Part shown: piece after piece, positions 1-9,167 of the stretch
Layout: each line of letters starts with the position of its first letter
How positions within the stretch are numbered: the first letter of the stretch is position 1
Source: Salegentibacter salinarum
GTDB lineage: Bacteria > Bacteroidota > Bacteroidia > Flavobacteriales > Flavobacteriaceae
Assembly (NCBI RefSeq): GCF_900168115.1
Contig: NZ_FUZC01000005.1
Coordinates: 62,001-126,000, forward strand
DNA length: 64,000 nucleotides
Direction: 5' to 3'
Translations under genes and position numbers: made by a program
Notes under the pieces: generated by a model
Seen by the model: the letters and a program-made list of their open reading frames with translations, nothing else
Database searches by the model: none
Told to the model about the DNA's origin: nothing

Positions 1-1
1 A

Positions 2-619
2 ACTGCCAAAAAAGAAGAAGCAGCCGAAAAAATGGCTTACTATTCGGGGATTTCCAAAGAGGTAATTCTTCAAAATAACCTTGACGTAGATTATCGTTTT
101 TTCTGGAAAGAACTAAAACGTAAAGACGGTGTTACCGTTGGCCGACTTGACTCCAGGTATCTTGGTATTGATGCCAAAGAAGCAGGAGATTCTCCAGATT
201 ATAATGCTGAACTGACTTCCTGGTTACACTCGTTTACGCCGGCAATAAATCATTACCTAAGACAGGACCTTAATTTTGAAACAGATTTGAAATATTATAT
301 GTTTGGCCCTGTACATCCCTGGGATCGCAGTGGTGATAATAGCGGCGAGAACCTCAGACAGGCAATGGCACAAAATCCGAACTTAGATGTTATGATTCAA
401 TCGGGTTATTTTGATGGTGCTACTACTTATTTCAATGCAAAATACACAATGTGGCAAATGGATCCCAGCGGTAAAATGAAAGACCGTTTAAGTTTTAAAG
501 GTTATGAAAGTGGTCATATGATGTACTTAAGAGCAGAAGATCTTAAAAATGCCAATGATGATATTCGGGAGTTTATAGAAAAAAGTCTCCCAAAAGAAGG
601 CGCTCCTGCTAAATATTAA
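2..619 (+). CDS. Serine carboxypeptidase-like (peptidase S10) protein, C-terminal fragment
   Basis: The reading frame is open to the left edge, so this is only the last ~205 residues of a longer protein; the first internal ATG is at 32. Near the end the sequence SGHMMYL matches the segment around the catalytic His of S10 serine carboxypeptidases, and the earlier VMIQSGYFDGAT fits the segment that carries the catalytic Asp. The nucleophile Ser would lie outside the window. Family members hydrolyse C-terminal residues from peptides and in Bacteroidetes are usually secreted; no signal peptide can be judged here. It ends in AKY-stop about 65 bases before a degraded lipoprotein gene. S10 is likely; an alpha/beta-hydrolase relative is the alternative. 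Confidence 0.75.
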   Translation, partial: TAKKEEAAEKMAYYSGISKEVILQNNLDVDYRFFWKELKRKDGVTVGRLDSRYLGIDAKEAGDSPDYNAELTSWLHSFTPAINHYLRQDLNFETDLKYYMFGPVHPWDRSGDNSGENLRQAMAQNPNLDVMIQSGYFDGATTYFNAKYTMWQMDPSGKMKDRLSFKGYESGHMMYLRAEDLKNANDDIREFIEKSLPKEGAPAKY

Positions 620-683
620 AAAATTCTTACGCCACCTTTTCAACTTTATTGCAACTAATAGATGTAACCTCTAAAACTTAGTT

Positions 684-1053
684 ATAAAAAGATTATTTGC
701 AATCATGAGTATTTTGATTTTTTTATCGTGCTATGTGGATGATGAAAGTGTGACAGATCCAGAGAGAATATTGAGGGCGTTTGGGAAAAAATCAATGAAA
801 TAGATTCTGAAGATTTTCCAGACCTGGATGACGAAAATTATGAATCTGTTTTACAATTTAAATTCTTGAGTAATAATAAAATTCTAATACTGAAGCTTCA
901 GGTTTTGAAGACCTTGATGAATTAATATTGGTTCAGGAAAATGTTGAGTGGAGCTTTGGTTTTTTAGTAAATAATGATGAATTAATGTTTGATTTCGACC
1001 CCTGTGGACCTTTGGAAAATTGTGTGGACGAGTTAAATCTTAAACGGGTCTAA
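684..1053 (+). pseudogene. Frameshifted small lipoprotein gene
   Basis: Three overlapping reading frames together read as one small secreted protein. Frame one has ATG at 705 (or a former start at 684, now ATA) and gives a short hydrophobic signal ending LSC, a lipobox-like cysteine, then YVDDESVTDPER, and stops at 803. Frame two resumes at about 767 with NIEGVWEKINEIDSEDF and ends at 925. Frame three resumes at about 886 with NTEASGFEDLDELILVQ and runs to the stop at 1053, including a DPCGPLENC segment. Two frame changes plus a damaged start suggest an inactivated lipoprotein of roughly 115-120 residues. The family is not recognised. Sequencing error is the alternative explanation for the shifts. 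Confidence 0.6.
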
Positions 1054-1059
1054 AAAAAT

Positions 1060-1090
1060 AAACCCCGGCAGGCTTGATCTGCTGGGGTTT
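1060..1090. terminator. Two-way intrinsic terminator between lipoprotein remnant and thrC
   Basis: A 12-bp stem (AAACCCCGGCAG with CTGCTGGGGTTT, one G-T wobble) encloses a 7-base loop. On the minus strand it is followed by a run of seven T (1052-1058), a good end for the thrABC transcript. On the plus strand it is followed by a weaker T-rich stretch after 1090. Confidence 0.8.
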
Positions 1091-1200
1091 TACATTCTTT
1101 TAGTTGAACATAATCTTCAATTCCTTTTAGAGCTCAGTTAATGTAAGCTGCATAATTATTAACTAGACCCTGAAAAGGCTTCCAATCAATTCTATAAAAA

Positions 1201-2496
1201 CTATTGCATTAAATATTCTTTCAATTCAGAGTAATCTGAAATTTCAATGGATTTTTTCTCTTTATTCATCGCTTCTTTAATTGAAGCTGGAATTCCCACT
1301 TTCTCCTCAATCACATCTTCTACCGTTTTCAGAAATTTTACCGGATGTGCTGTTTCCAAAAATGTGCCGTAATAATCATTATTTTCGATTAAAAATTGCT
1401 GAAGTCCAAGATAACCAACTGCCCCATGAGGGTCCATTACATAATTATATTTGTCCTTTACCTCCTTTATGGCTTTTCTGGTTTCTACATCAGAAAAACT
1501 ATAAGAAGAAAGCTGCTGTGACAACGGGTTAAATTCGCCCTTGAATAATTCGAGAATTCTTACAAAATTACTGGGATTTCCAACATCCATTGCGTTAGAA
1601 ATAGTCTGTACGCTAGGTTTCGGACTATATTCCTGCGATTGTAAATAGCGAGTTACCACATTATTTTCGTTATTTGAAGCGATAAAATGGTCTATTGGAA
1701 GTCCCATTTTTTTGGCCAACATCCCCGCACAAATATTCCCAAAATTACCGCTTGGAACTGAAAAAGCCAGTTTTTGCTGTTTTCCAGCTAATTGTTTATA
1801 CGCAAAAAAGTAATAAAACATTTGCGGTAACCAACGCGCTACATTGATAGAATTGGCTGAAGTTAATTGGCGTTTGTCGCTGATATCCTCATCAGAAAAA
1901 GCTTTTTTCACCATATCCTGGCAATCGTCAAAATTCCCATTGACTTCCAAAGCTGTAATATTTTGACCAAGGGTGGTTAGCTGTTTTTCCTGAATTTCAC
2001 TTACTTTTCCTTTAGGATATAAAATTACAACATCTATCCCTTCTACTCCAAGAAATCCGTTAGCCACTGCTCCCCCGGTATCTCCGGAAGTAGCAACCAA
2101 CACAGTGATTTTTCCTAAATTTCCTTTCTTTACAAAATGCCCAAGGCAGCCCGCCATAAATCCTGCGCCCACATCTTTAAATGCCAGCGTAGGTCCGTGA
2201 AATAATTCCAGGGTACCAATAGTTTCAGAAATTTGTACCACCGGAAATTCGAAATCTAAAGTCTTCTTTAGAATTTCCTGAAGTCCGTTTTTATCAATTT
2301 CTTCACCAACAAATGGTTGAATCGCTTCAAAAGCAATTTCCTCTTTAGGAAGTTTATTCAATTTTTGAAAGAAAGCCTTGGGTAAATCCGGGATTTCTTC
2401 CGGAAAATAAAGTGCTTTCCCCGGTGCAAGTCCGCGAACAACCGCATCTTCGAAGGAAACCTTATGATTTTTATCGTTTAAGCTGAAATATTTCAT
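1201..2496 (-). CDS. thrC: Threonine synthase
   Basis: Converts O-phosphohomoserine to threonine in the cytoplasm, the last step of threonine synthesis, using pyridoxal phosphate. The 431-residue length is normal for the long ThrC subfamily. HGPTLAFKDVGAG around residues 100-112 contains the PLP-binding Lys (K107), and VATSGDTGGAVANGF is the phosphate-binding loop. The start codon overlaps the thrB stop by one base (TAATG), so translation is probably coupled. It is the last gene of thrA-thrB-thrC, and the terminator at 1060-1090 lies about 110 bases downstream. Confidence 0.97.
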   Translation of the reverse strand: MKYFSLNDKNHKVSFEDAVVRGLAPGKALYFPEEIPDLPKAFFQKLNKLPKEEIAFEAIQPFVGEEIDKNGLQEILKKTLDFEFPVVQISETIGTLELFHGPTLAFKDVGAGFMAGCLGHFVKKGNLGKITVLVATSGDTGGAVANGFLGVEGIDVVILYPKGKVSEIQEKQLTTLGQNITALEVNGNFDDCQDMVKKAFSDEDISDKRQLTSANSINVARWLPQMFYYFFAYKQLAGKQQKLAFSVPSGNFGNICAGMLAKKMGLPIDHFIASNNENNVVTRYLQSQEYSPKPSVQTISNAMDVGNPSNFVRILELFKGEFNPLSQQLSSYSFSDVETRKAIKEVKDKYNYVMDPHGAVGYLGLQQFLIENNDYYGTFLETAHPVKFLKTVEDVIEEKVGIPASIKEAMNKEKKSIEISDYSELKEYLMQ

Positions 2497-3419
2497 TAGT
2501 TAAGTATTTTTATTCCTTCTGGGTTGATTTTAGACAAATGCAGATCGAAATCTATATTTTTATCCTGGTAAAATTCCTGAAATTCGGCTTTCACTTTTTC
2601 TGCAACGGCATCGCCTTTACACATAGCAAAAACGGAAGGTCCTGAACCTGAAATCCCAAACCCAAGTGCTCCATTCTTTGCCGCGAGATCCTTTAATTCA
2701 TCAAAATAAGGGATTAAAATTGAACGCACCGGTTCTATAATTTCATCTTTTAAACTTCTGCCTAAAAGTTCATAATCCTGGGTATACAGCGCACTTACCA
2801 AAGCGGCTAAATTCCCCCATTGGCTAATTGCCTTTGTTAGTTCTACATTATGCCTGATAACCGATCTTGAATCCCGGGTTTTAAGCTCGATTAAGGGATG
2901 TAATATCAACATTCGTAATTCAGGTAAACTTGGTAAACTAATTATTTCAAGCGGGTCATAGCTTTTTACGAGGCTAAAATCACCCAACAAGGCCGGCGCC
3001 ACATTATCGGCATGGGCATTCCCACTGGCAAGTCGTTCCCCTTCCATCGCAAATTTTATTAATTCATTTGCTGAAAAAGGTTCTCCCAATAATTTATTGA
3101 TCCCGAAAACGGTACCGGCGGCACTTGCTGCGCTACTCCCAATTCCGCTACCGGCTTTGATATTTTTTTTTATTTCAATATTAAAACCCTGTTTTTCGTC
3201 TAATTCGGTTAACATCGCTTTTGCCGAAACCCCGGCCACGTTTTCCTCAATATTTAAAGGCAAATCCTGACCCGTGATTTTAGTTATTCTAAGTTTTTGA
3301 TCTGAATTTTTTGAAATTATCATTTCATCACCAACGCCGTCTAAACAACAACCCAAAACGTCGAATCCGCAGGAAAGGTTAGCCACCGTTGCCGGGGCAA
3401 ATAGTTTTATTTTATCCAT
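2496..3419 (-). CDS. thrB: Homoserine kinase
   Basis: Phosphorylates homoserine with ATP to O-phosphohomoserine, the substrate of the adjacent ThrC. It is a GHMP-family kinase: GSGIGSSAASAAG around residue 91 is the family's ATP-binding motif 2, and LGFGISGSGPSVFA near the C-terminus is motif 3. An ATG at 3419 gives MDKIKLFAPATVANLS, which fits the family N-terminus. A GTG one codon upstream (3422), immediately after the thrA stop, is also possible. The gene is packed between thrA (no gap) and thrC (1-base overlap). Confidence 0.96.
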   Translation of the reverse strand: MDKIKLFAPATVANLSCGFDVLGCCLDGVGDEMIISKNSDQKLRITKITGQDLPLNIEENVAGVSAKAMLTELDEKQGFNIEIKKNIKAGSGIGSSAASAAGTVFGINKLLGEPFSANELIKFAMEGERLASGNAHADNVAPALLGDFSLVKSYDPLEIISLPSLPELRMLILHPLIELKTRDSRSVIRHNVELTKAISQWGNLAALVSALYTQDYELLGRSLKDEIIEPVRSILIPYFDELKDLAAKNGALGFGISGSGPSVFAMCKGDAVAEKVKAEFQEFYQDKNIDFDLHLSKINPEGIKILN

Positions 3420-3422
3420 CAC

Positions 3423-5870
3423 CTATTTCTTTCCTATTCTTATTACGTCCGCAAATATTCCCGAAGCCGTAACCTCTGCCCCTGCACCGGCTCCTTTTAC
3501 AATTAGTGGTTGCTCCGGGTAACGCTCCGTAAAGAATAATACAATATTATCGCTTCCACTTAAATTATAAAATGGATGTTGAGAATCTACCGATTGTAAA
3601 CCTACCACAGCTTTTCCATCTTCCAGTTGCGCAACGTATTTTAATTGTTCTCCTTTTTTCGCAGCAGATCTGTAGATTTCCTGAAATTTAGGTTCATCTT
3701 TTTTCAGCAGCTCGAAAAAGTCTTCATTATTGGTAGTTGCCAAACTTTCCTGTGATAGAAAATCTTCACTCTCAATATCTTCCAGTTCCATCTCGTAACC
3801 ACTCTCGCGAGCAAGGATTAAAATTTTACGCGCCACATCCACTCCACTTAAATCTATCTTAGGATCTGGTTCTGTATAACCTTCTTCCATCGCCATTTCT
3901 ACCGTTTTATAAAAAGGGTCTTCAGCTTTATAAGTATTAAATACAAAATTTAAACTTCCGGAAAGCACCGCTTGAATTTTAGTAACTCTATCTCCCGAAG
4001 CTACAAGATTCTTCAGAGTATCTATAATAGGCAAACCGGCTCCCACATTGGTTTCATATAAAAATGAAGCACCATATTCCCGGGCTAGGTTTTGTAATTC
4101 CTGGTAATTTTCAAAACTATCTGCGCAGGCAATTTTGTTACAGGTTACCACCGAAACTGAATTTGCTAAATATTCTTTATACCAGGCTGAAATCTCAGGA
4201 CTGGCTGTATTATCTACAAAAATGCTGTTTCGAAGATTAAACTCATCAACTTTTTTAAAGAATTCAGCTTTATCAGCCTTTTCTCCTTTTTCAAGAACCT
4301 CTTCCCAATTTTGAAGGTCGATGCCATTTTCATCAAAAAGCATTTTTCGGGAATTGGATAAGCCGTGTACTCTTACTTTTAATCGGAGTTTTTCCAGTAA
4401 GAATTTTTCCTGTTTTTTTAACTGATTTAATAATTTACTACCCACATTTCCCACACCGGTAATAAATAAGTTGAGTTCTTTAGATGGTACTTCAAAAAAC
4501 TGTTCGTGCAAGGTATTGAGCGCCTTTTTTACATCTTTCTTAGAAATAACTGCAGAAATATTACGCTCTGAAGATCCCTGTGCGATTGCCCGAATATTTA
4601 TGTTATTATTCCCCAGGGCACTAAACATTTTTCCACTTAACCCATGATGGCTCTTCATCCTGTCTCCGACAAGCGCTACAATGGCCACATTATCTTCAAT
4701 CTCTACCGGTTTGATCTTTTTATACTGAATTTCAACTTCAAAAGCTTCATCTAAAGCTTCTTTAGCAAGTTCAGCTTCATCATCTTTTACGGCGATACAG
4801 ATACTGTGTTCTGAAGATGCCTGCGTAATTAAAACAACATTTATATTTTCCTGAAAAAGAACTTCAAAAAATCTTTTGGAAAAGCCCGGAATACCAACCA
4901 TCCCGCTTCCTTCAATATTCAGAAGTTTTATGGAATCAATATGGGTAATCCCGGTAACCCAACGGAAATTCTTCTCTGAAGATTTTGAAATAAGCGTGCC
5001 CGTTTCATCGGGTTTAAAGGTGTTTTTAATAAGGATATTTATTTGTTTATCCAGTAAGGGTTGAAGCGTTGGCGGATAAAGTACTTTTGCACCAAAATGC
5101 GATAATTCCATAGCTTCCTGGTAGGAAATATCCTTTAGCGGATAAGCGTGGGGCACAATTTGCGGATTGGCCGTGTACATCCCATTTACATCGGTATAGA
5201 TCAGCACTTCTTTTACATCTAAAGCAGCACCGTAAAGGGCCGCCGTAAAATCTGAGCCACCACGGCCAAGCGTACTGGGAACACCTTGTTCGTTCCTGGA
5301 AACAAAACCTGGTGCGATATATAAAGAAGCATCTTTTGCTTCAAAATATTTTTCAATATTCGCATTGGTTTGCGCATAATTAACCTGGACTTTTTCATTT
5401 GTATTTTTACAAACAATTAGTTCACGAGAATCGATATATTGAGAATTTATGCCAAGATTCTTGAAATATTCAGCAATAATTAGTGAAGACAAAACTTCCC
5501 CAAAACCAGCAACTACGTGGCGGGTTTTATTAGAAAGTTCGTTGAGTAAATAAACACCTTCATACAAAGTTTCAAGGCGGTTAAGCTCGGTTTTAACTTT
5601 GCTTAAAATACTGCTTTGGGCATTTACCGGAATTAACTCACGAACTGCTTCAAGATGCCTTTTTTCATTTTTTATAAGAATTTCTTTATATGCAAGATCT
5701 TCACGGGAAGCGAGATCTGCCATTTCCAGCAAATCGTTAGTAACTCCGCCAAAAGCGGAAAAAACCACCAGGGTTTTATCTTCTTTTAAATGTTTTTGAA
5801 CAGTTTTAGCTACGAGTTTTATTCGTTCTGGAGAGGCCAAAGAGGTTCCTCCGAATTTTAGGACTTTCAT
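3423..5870 (-). CDS. thrA: Bifunctional aspartokinase / homoserine dehydrogenase
   Basis: Catalyses the first and third steps from aspartate to threonine: aspartate phosphorylation and reduction of aspartate semialdehyde to homoserine. The 815 residues match the ThrA/MetL fusion. The aspartokinase domain opens with KVLKFGGTSLASPERI (residues 2-17) and continues with TLGRGGSDFTAALYGAA; two ACT-type regulatory segments follow (about 310-460). The dehydrogenase domain begins with FITGVGNVGSKLL near residue 468, an NAD(P)-binding loop. The order thrA-thrB-thrC with no gaps indicates one operon. Feedback control by threonine is typical of the family but not proven here. No aspartate-semialdehyde dehydrogenase gene is in the window. 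Confidence 0.97.
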   Translation of the reverse strand: MKVLKFGGTSLASPERIKLVAKTVQKHLKEDKTLVVFSAFGGVTNDLLEMADLASREDLAYKEILIKNEKRHLEAVRELIPVNAQSSILSKVKTELNRLETLYEGVYLLNELSNKTRHVVAGFGEVLSSLIIAEYFKNLGINSQYIDSRELIVCKNTNEKVQVNYAQTNANIEKYFEAKDASLYIAPGFVSRNEQGVPSTLGRGGSDFTAALYGAALDVKEVLIYTDVNGMYTANPQIVPHAYPLKDISYQEAMELSHFGAKVLYPPTLQPLLDKQINILIKNTFKPDETGTLISKSSEKNFRWVTGITHIDSIKLLNIEGSGMVGIPGFSKRFFEVLFQENINVVLITQASSEHSICIAVKDDEAELAKEALDEAFEVEIQYKKIKPVEIEDNVAIVALVGDRMKSHHGLSGKMFSALGNNNINIRAIAQGSSERNISAVISKKDVKKALNTLHEQFFEVPSKELNLFITGVGNVGSKLLNQLKKQEKFLLEKLRLKVRVHGLSNSRKMLFDENGIDLQNWEEVLEKGEKADKAEFFKKVDEFNLRNSIFVDNTASPEISAWYKEYLANSVSVVTCNKIACADSFENYQELQNLAREYGASFLYETNVGAGLPIIDTLKNLVASGDRVTKIQAVLSGSLNFVFNTYKAEDPFYKTVEMAMEEGYTEPDPKIDLSGVDVARKILILARESGYEMELEDIESEDFLSQESLATTNNEDFFELLKKDEPKFQEIYRSAAKKGEQLKYVAQLEDGKAVVGLQSVDSQHPFYNLSGSDNIVLFFTERYPEQPLIVKGAGAGAEVTASGIFADVIRIGKK

Positions 5871-5943
5871 AAGTCAGATTGGTTAAATTAGAATGATTTT
5901 GTTTTAAAAAAACAGGCGTGTACTGAAGTGCTATGTAGAATTA

Positions 5944-5959
5944 TACCCCAAAAGGGGTA
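5944..5959. promoter_or_regulatory. Perfect inverted repeat upstream of thrA
   Basis: TACCCC-AAAA-GGGGTA forms a perfect 6-bp palindrome 74 bases before the thrA start. It could be an operator or a small leader hairpin. There is no following T-run on the minus strand and no threonine-rich leader peptide, so classical attenuation is not supported. The rest of 5871-6146 shows no gene that I can support. Confidence 0.25.
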
Positions 5960-6146
5960 ATACGAATAATCGTCATGCCAGAAATGCCCACGTTGAAAAC
6001 GCTTTTTGAAGTGCTGAAATTATTGCTTTCTGTAATCTTCATTTTTGACTTTATTCTGGTGATAAAAGTATATATTTTTAAGTGTAATAAAAACAAAAAT
6101 GACACTTTGGGACAAGAATTATGATTTTCTTTTTATTCAACAAAAA

Positions 6147-6178
6147 AAATACCCGATTAATAATTTAACCGGGTATTT
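6147..6178 (-). terminator. Intrinsic terminator after the MoxR-type ATPase gene
   Basis: Read on the minus strand, AAATACCCG and CGGGTATTT form a 9-bp stem with a 14-base loop, followed by an unbroken run of T (complement of the A-run at 6142-6149). It lies about 25 bases after the stop of the ATPase gene and separates that transcript from thrA. Confidence 0.8.
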
Positions 6179-6201
6179 CTTCGTTTTATTTTAATAATCA
6201 T

Positions 6202-7665
6202 TTAAAGATCACTTATATAACTTCCGTAAAGATCTTTAAATTGAACCCCCGTGGCAAACCGATGTTTACTTAGTTTCTTGTATTCTACCAGGGCCCAGAG
6301 CAAAAATTCTTTTAAAAAGTAAGAATCCTTCTCTGAAGTTTCCGGTTGATATTTTTTAATTAATTCATTTAATGGTGCGACAGAATCCAGTTTTTCTTTG
6401 TATTCAGCATCAGAAAGATCATCGGGTAGCTCAAACCCACTTTGTTCAAAAAACCATTCTACCAAATCGTCGTAAGGCGTGGTTTCATCCGGTTTTTGCA
6501 ACTTTTCTATCTTAGGAAAATACTGCGGGAATAAAGTTTTCACTGAATCACCTATTAACTGAAGTGCTACGCTTGCTGCACCTTCTTCTTCCCCTTCATA
6601 GACCAGTTCCACTTTTCCTGTTATGGAAGGAACTACCCCGAGAAAATCACCAAACCTCAACAAGGTTTTGTCATCCCCTGATTTTAACGAACGTCTTTCT
6701 GCAGTACTTAAAAGATTTTCATAGGCTGTAATACTAAGCCTGGCGCTAATTCCGCTTTTTTCATCTATAAATTCACTTTCCCTGGCTTCAAAACTAATTT
6801 GTTCCAGGAGGTCTTTGGCGAGTTCAGGCACATAAACCAAATCGCTTTGTCTTTTGTCCAGTTTAGCTTCCTGGGCGGTAATTGTTTTTGCAATCTTAAT
6901 ACTGTCGGGATAATGTGTAAGAATTTGAGAGCCAATTCTATCTTTTAAAGGAGTTACAATACTACCACGGTTTGTATAATCTTCGGGGTTAGCGGTAAAG
7001 ACAAACTGAAGATCTAGCGGTAACCTTAACTTAAATCCGCGGATTTGAATATCGCCTTCCTGAAGAATATTAAATAATGCTACCTGAATACGCGCTTGTA
7101 AATCGGGAAGTTCGTTTATTACAAAAATACTTCGGTTGGCTCTCGGAATCATCCCGAAGTGAATTACACGATCATCGGCATAACTCAATTTTAGATTTGC
7201 AGCTTTAATTGGATCAACATCTCCAATAAGATCGGCCACAGTTACATCTGGTGTAGCCAGTTTTTCAAAAAATCGTTCTTCTCTATGCACCCAGCTAATT
7301 GGGGTTTCTTCTCCTTTTTCTTTTACCAGTTCTATAGCATAACGGGAAATTGGATCTAAAGGATCATCATTAATTTCTGAGCCCTGAACTACGGGCATAT
7401 ATTCATCCAGTAAATTTACCATTAGGCGCGCAAGACGGGTCTTTGCCTGCCCTCTTAAACCTAGTAAATTAATATTATGGCGGGATAAAATGGCTCTTTC
7501 CATTTCCGGAATCACGCTGTCTTCATACCCGTGAATTCCCGGGAATGTAGGTTCATTTTTCTTTATTTTTTCAATTAAATTTTCCCTGAGTTCTTCTTTA
7601 ATCCCGCGACTTTTATACCCGGATTTCTTTAATTCACCCAGTGTGTTTATATTTTCTATTTTCAT
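6202..7665 (-). CDS. MoxR/magnesium-chelatase-type AAA+ ATPase
   Basis: An AAA+ ATPase of 487 residues resembling the BchI/MoxR group. Walker A reads GLRGQAKT (residues 69-76), Walker B is IFVINELPDL (about 180-189, with the NE typical of this group), and FVFTANPEDYTNRG carries the sensor-1 region. MoxR proteins act with von Willebrand A partners as chaperone-like remodelling machines, and the next gene upstream on the same strand is exactly such a protein. Many Bacteroidetes carry this pair; a stress-tolerance role is usual but not shown here. The 181-base gap to the VWA gene may hold its own promoter. Confidence 0.85.
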   Translation of the reverse strand: MKIENINTLGELKKSGYKSRGIKEELRENLIEKIKKNEPTFPGIHGYEDSVIPEMERAILSRHNINLLGLRGQAKTRLARLMVNLLDEYMPVVQGSEINDDPLDPISRYAIELVKEKGEETPISWVHREERFFEKLATPDVTVADLIGDVDPIKAANLKLSYADDRVIHFGMIPRANRSIFVINELPDLQARIQVALFNILQEGDIQIRGFKLRLPLDLQFVFTANPEDYTNRGSIVTPLKDRIGSQILTHYPDSIKIAKTITAQEAKLDKRQSDLVYVPELAKDLLEQISFEARESEFIDEKSGISARLSITAYENLLSTAERRSLKSGDDKTLLRFGDFLGVVPSITGKVELVYEGEEEGAASVALQLIGDSVKTLFPQYFPKIEKLQKPDETTPYDDLVEWFFEQSGFELPDDLSDAEYKEKLDSVAPLNELIKKYQPETSEKDSYFLKEFLLWALVEYKKLSKHRFATGVQFKDLYGSYISDL

Positions 7666-7768
7666 ATTGTTTATTTTTAATTTCTTTTCAACCCATTTTT
7701 TACTTCAGGCTGTCACAAAACTTAGTGATTGTTTCAGCTTTTATATGCATTGATTTCTCACATCTTAG

Positions 7769-7789
7769 ATCCTGAAATAAATTCAGGAT
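7769..7789. repeat. Short intergenic palindrome (REP-like)
   Basis: ATCCTGAA and TTCAGGAT form a perfect 8-bp inverted repeat around a 5-base centre, in the gap between the VWA gene and the ATPase gene. Similar GATCCTGAA...TTCAGGATGAC palindromes are, from memory, common between genes in flavobacterial genomes. Only one clear copy is in this window. Confidence 0.45.
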
Positions 7790-7846
7790 GACGGATATTT
7801 ATAAGAGTTAATTACTTTAAAAACCAAAACAGGGAGTTTGGATTAT

Positions 7847-8977
7847 TTAATTCCCCCTAATTCTCTTTTTCCTGTTCGTTTCGTAATCTTCAAAAATCAT
7901 TTCACCCAGGCCTTTTAAACCGGTGTAAAAAGCTTTCCCTTGATTGGCATAAGTAAATTCCCTTACGAACTGCATTAAATAAGGATCTTGTGCGATCATA
8001 AATGTAGTTATGGGAATATGTAATTTCCTTGCCTGCCGGGCCATTGTATAGCACTTTCCTAAAATATAGGGATCCAGTCCCATACTGTTTTTATAATAGG
8101 AGCCGTCGCGTTCTCGCAGACAACTCGGTTTTCCATCGGTTATCATAAAAATTTGACGGTTGGTGCTTCTTTTTCTTCTAAGAATATCCATAGCCAGTTT
8201 TAATCCTGCCACGGTATTTGTATGGTATGGTCCTACTTTAAGATAAGGAAGATCTGCTATAGAAACCGGCCAGGCGTCGTCACCAAAAACGATGATATCC
8301 AGGCTGTCTTTTGGATATCTTGTGGTGATTAATTCTGCCAAAGCCATCGCAACCTTTTTCGCCGGGGTGATACGGTCTTCTCCATATAAAATCATACTAT
8401 GGCTAAGGTCTATCATTAGCACCGTACTCATCCTGGATTTGTAATGAGTTTCCTCTACCACTAAATCCTCTTCGGTCATATTAAAGTTCCCGATACCGTG
8501 ATTAATTTGGGCATTTCTTAAACTTTCGGTTACCGAAATCTTATCAGGCGAATCCCCAAATTGAAAATTCCTGAAATCGCCGGTATGCTCATCACCCCTA
8601 CCAACGTGATTGGTTCTGTGACTTCCCGAGGCACTTTTCTTCAGTTTTCCAAATATCTGGTCTAAGGCCTGTTTTCTAATAGCGCGTTCGGTTTTAGCTG
8701 TAATTGCCATACCGCCGCCCTGGTCTTCGGTTTCTTCTTTTATATAACCTTTCTTTTTAAGATCTTCTACAAAATCATCCAGAGTATAATCTTCAGTGGT
8801 TAATTTGTACTCGTCATCTAGCTGCTTAAGCCAATCCAAGGCTTCATCCAAATCTCCTGAAGTATGGGTGATTAATTCCTTGAAAACTTCAAATAACCTG
8901 TCAAACGGTGATTTTTCAGGCTCTTCAAACTTATTAAAAACAAATCCTTTTCCCTGTCTATAATCTTTCTTCTTCAT
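7847..8977 (-). CDS. VWA (von Willebrand factor A) domain protein
   Basis: A 376-residue protein with a C-terminal VWA domain: VLMIDLSHSMILYG carries the metal-ion-dependent adhesion motif DxSxS at residues 190-194, and IFMITDGKPSCLRE is the later conserved strand and loop. The first ~180 residues are charged and helical. No signal peptide or membrane segment is visible, so it is probably cytoplasmic. It lies immediately upstream of the MoxR-type ATPase gene in the same direction, and such pairs work together, with the VWA protein as substrate adaptor. The precise target is unknown. Confidence 0.82.
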   Translation of the reverse strand: MKKKDYRQGKGFVFNKFEEPEKSPFDRLFEVFKELITHTSGDLDEALDWLKQLDDEYKLTTEDYTLDDFVEDLKKKGYIKEETEDQGGGMAITAKTERAIRKQALDQIFGKLKKSASGSHRTNHVGRGDEHTGDFRNFQFGDSPDKISVTESLRNAQINHGIGNFNMTEEDLVVEETHYKSRMSTVLMIDLSHSMILYGEDRITPAKKVAMALAELITTRYPKDSLDIIVFGDDAWPVSIADLPYLKVGPYHTNTVAGLKLAMDILRRKRSTNRQIFMITDGKPSCLRERDGSYYKNSMGLDPYILGKCYTMARQARKLHIPITTFMIAQDPYLMQFVREFTYANQGKAFYTGLKGLGEMIFEDYETNRKKRIRGN

Positions 8978-9067
8978 ATTCTAAAATTACGGTATTTTAT
9001 ATAGAATTAGAAAATCTTTAGCTGTAACAGGAATTAAACTTATGTTAATCTATGAATTTGCTTATCT

Positions 9068-9075
9068 TATATTTG
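9068..9075 (+). promoter_or_regulatory. Candidate -7 box (TATATTTG) for the PAP2 gene
   Basis: TATATTTG matches the Bacteroidetes -7 consensus TAnnTTTG, about 90 bases before the PAP2-family start. A clear -33 TTTG at the usual spacing is not seen, so this rests on one box only. Confidence 0.35.
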
Positions 9076-9167
9076 GGAGGCTAGTATTGTTATTCTTTTC
9101 TTAAATACTTCAGTGTTTACAATGTAGTTAAGAGATTTGAAAATAATTAAACCTGAATAATAAATTA

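Noticed and set aside
5871-6146. Threonine-type leader peptide or attenuator before thrA
   Set aside because: No Thr/Ile-rich short frame and no hairpin plus T-run is present on the minus strand; only a small palindrome is seen.
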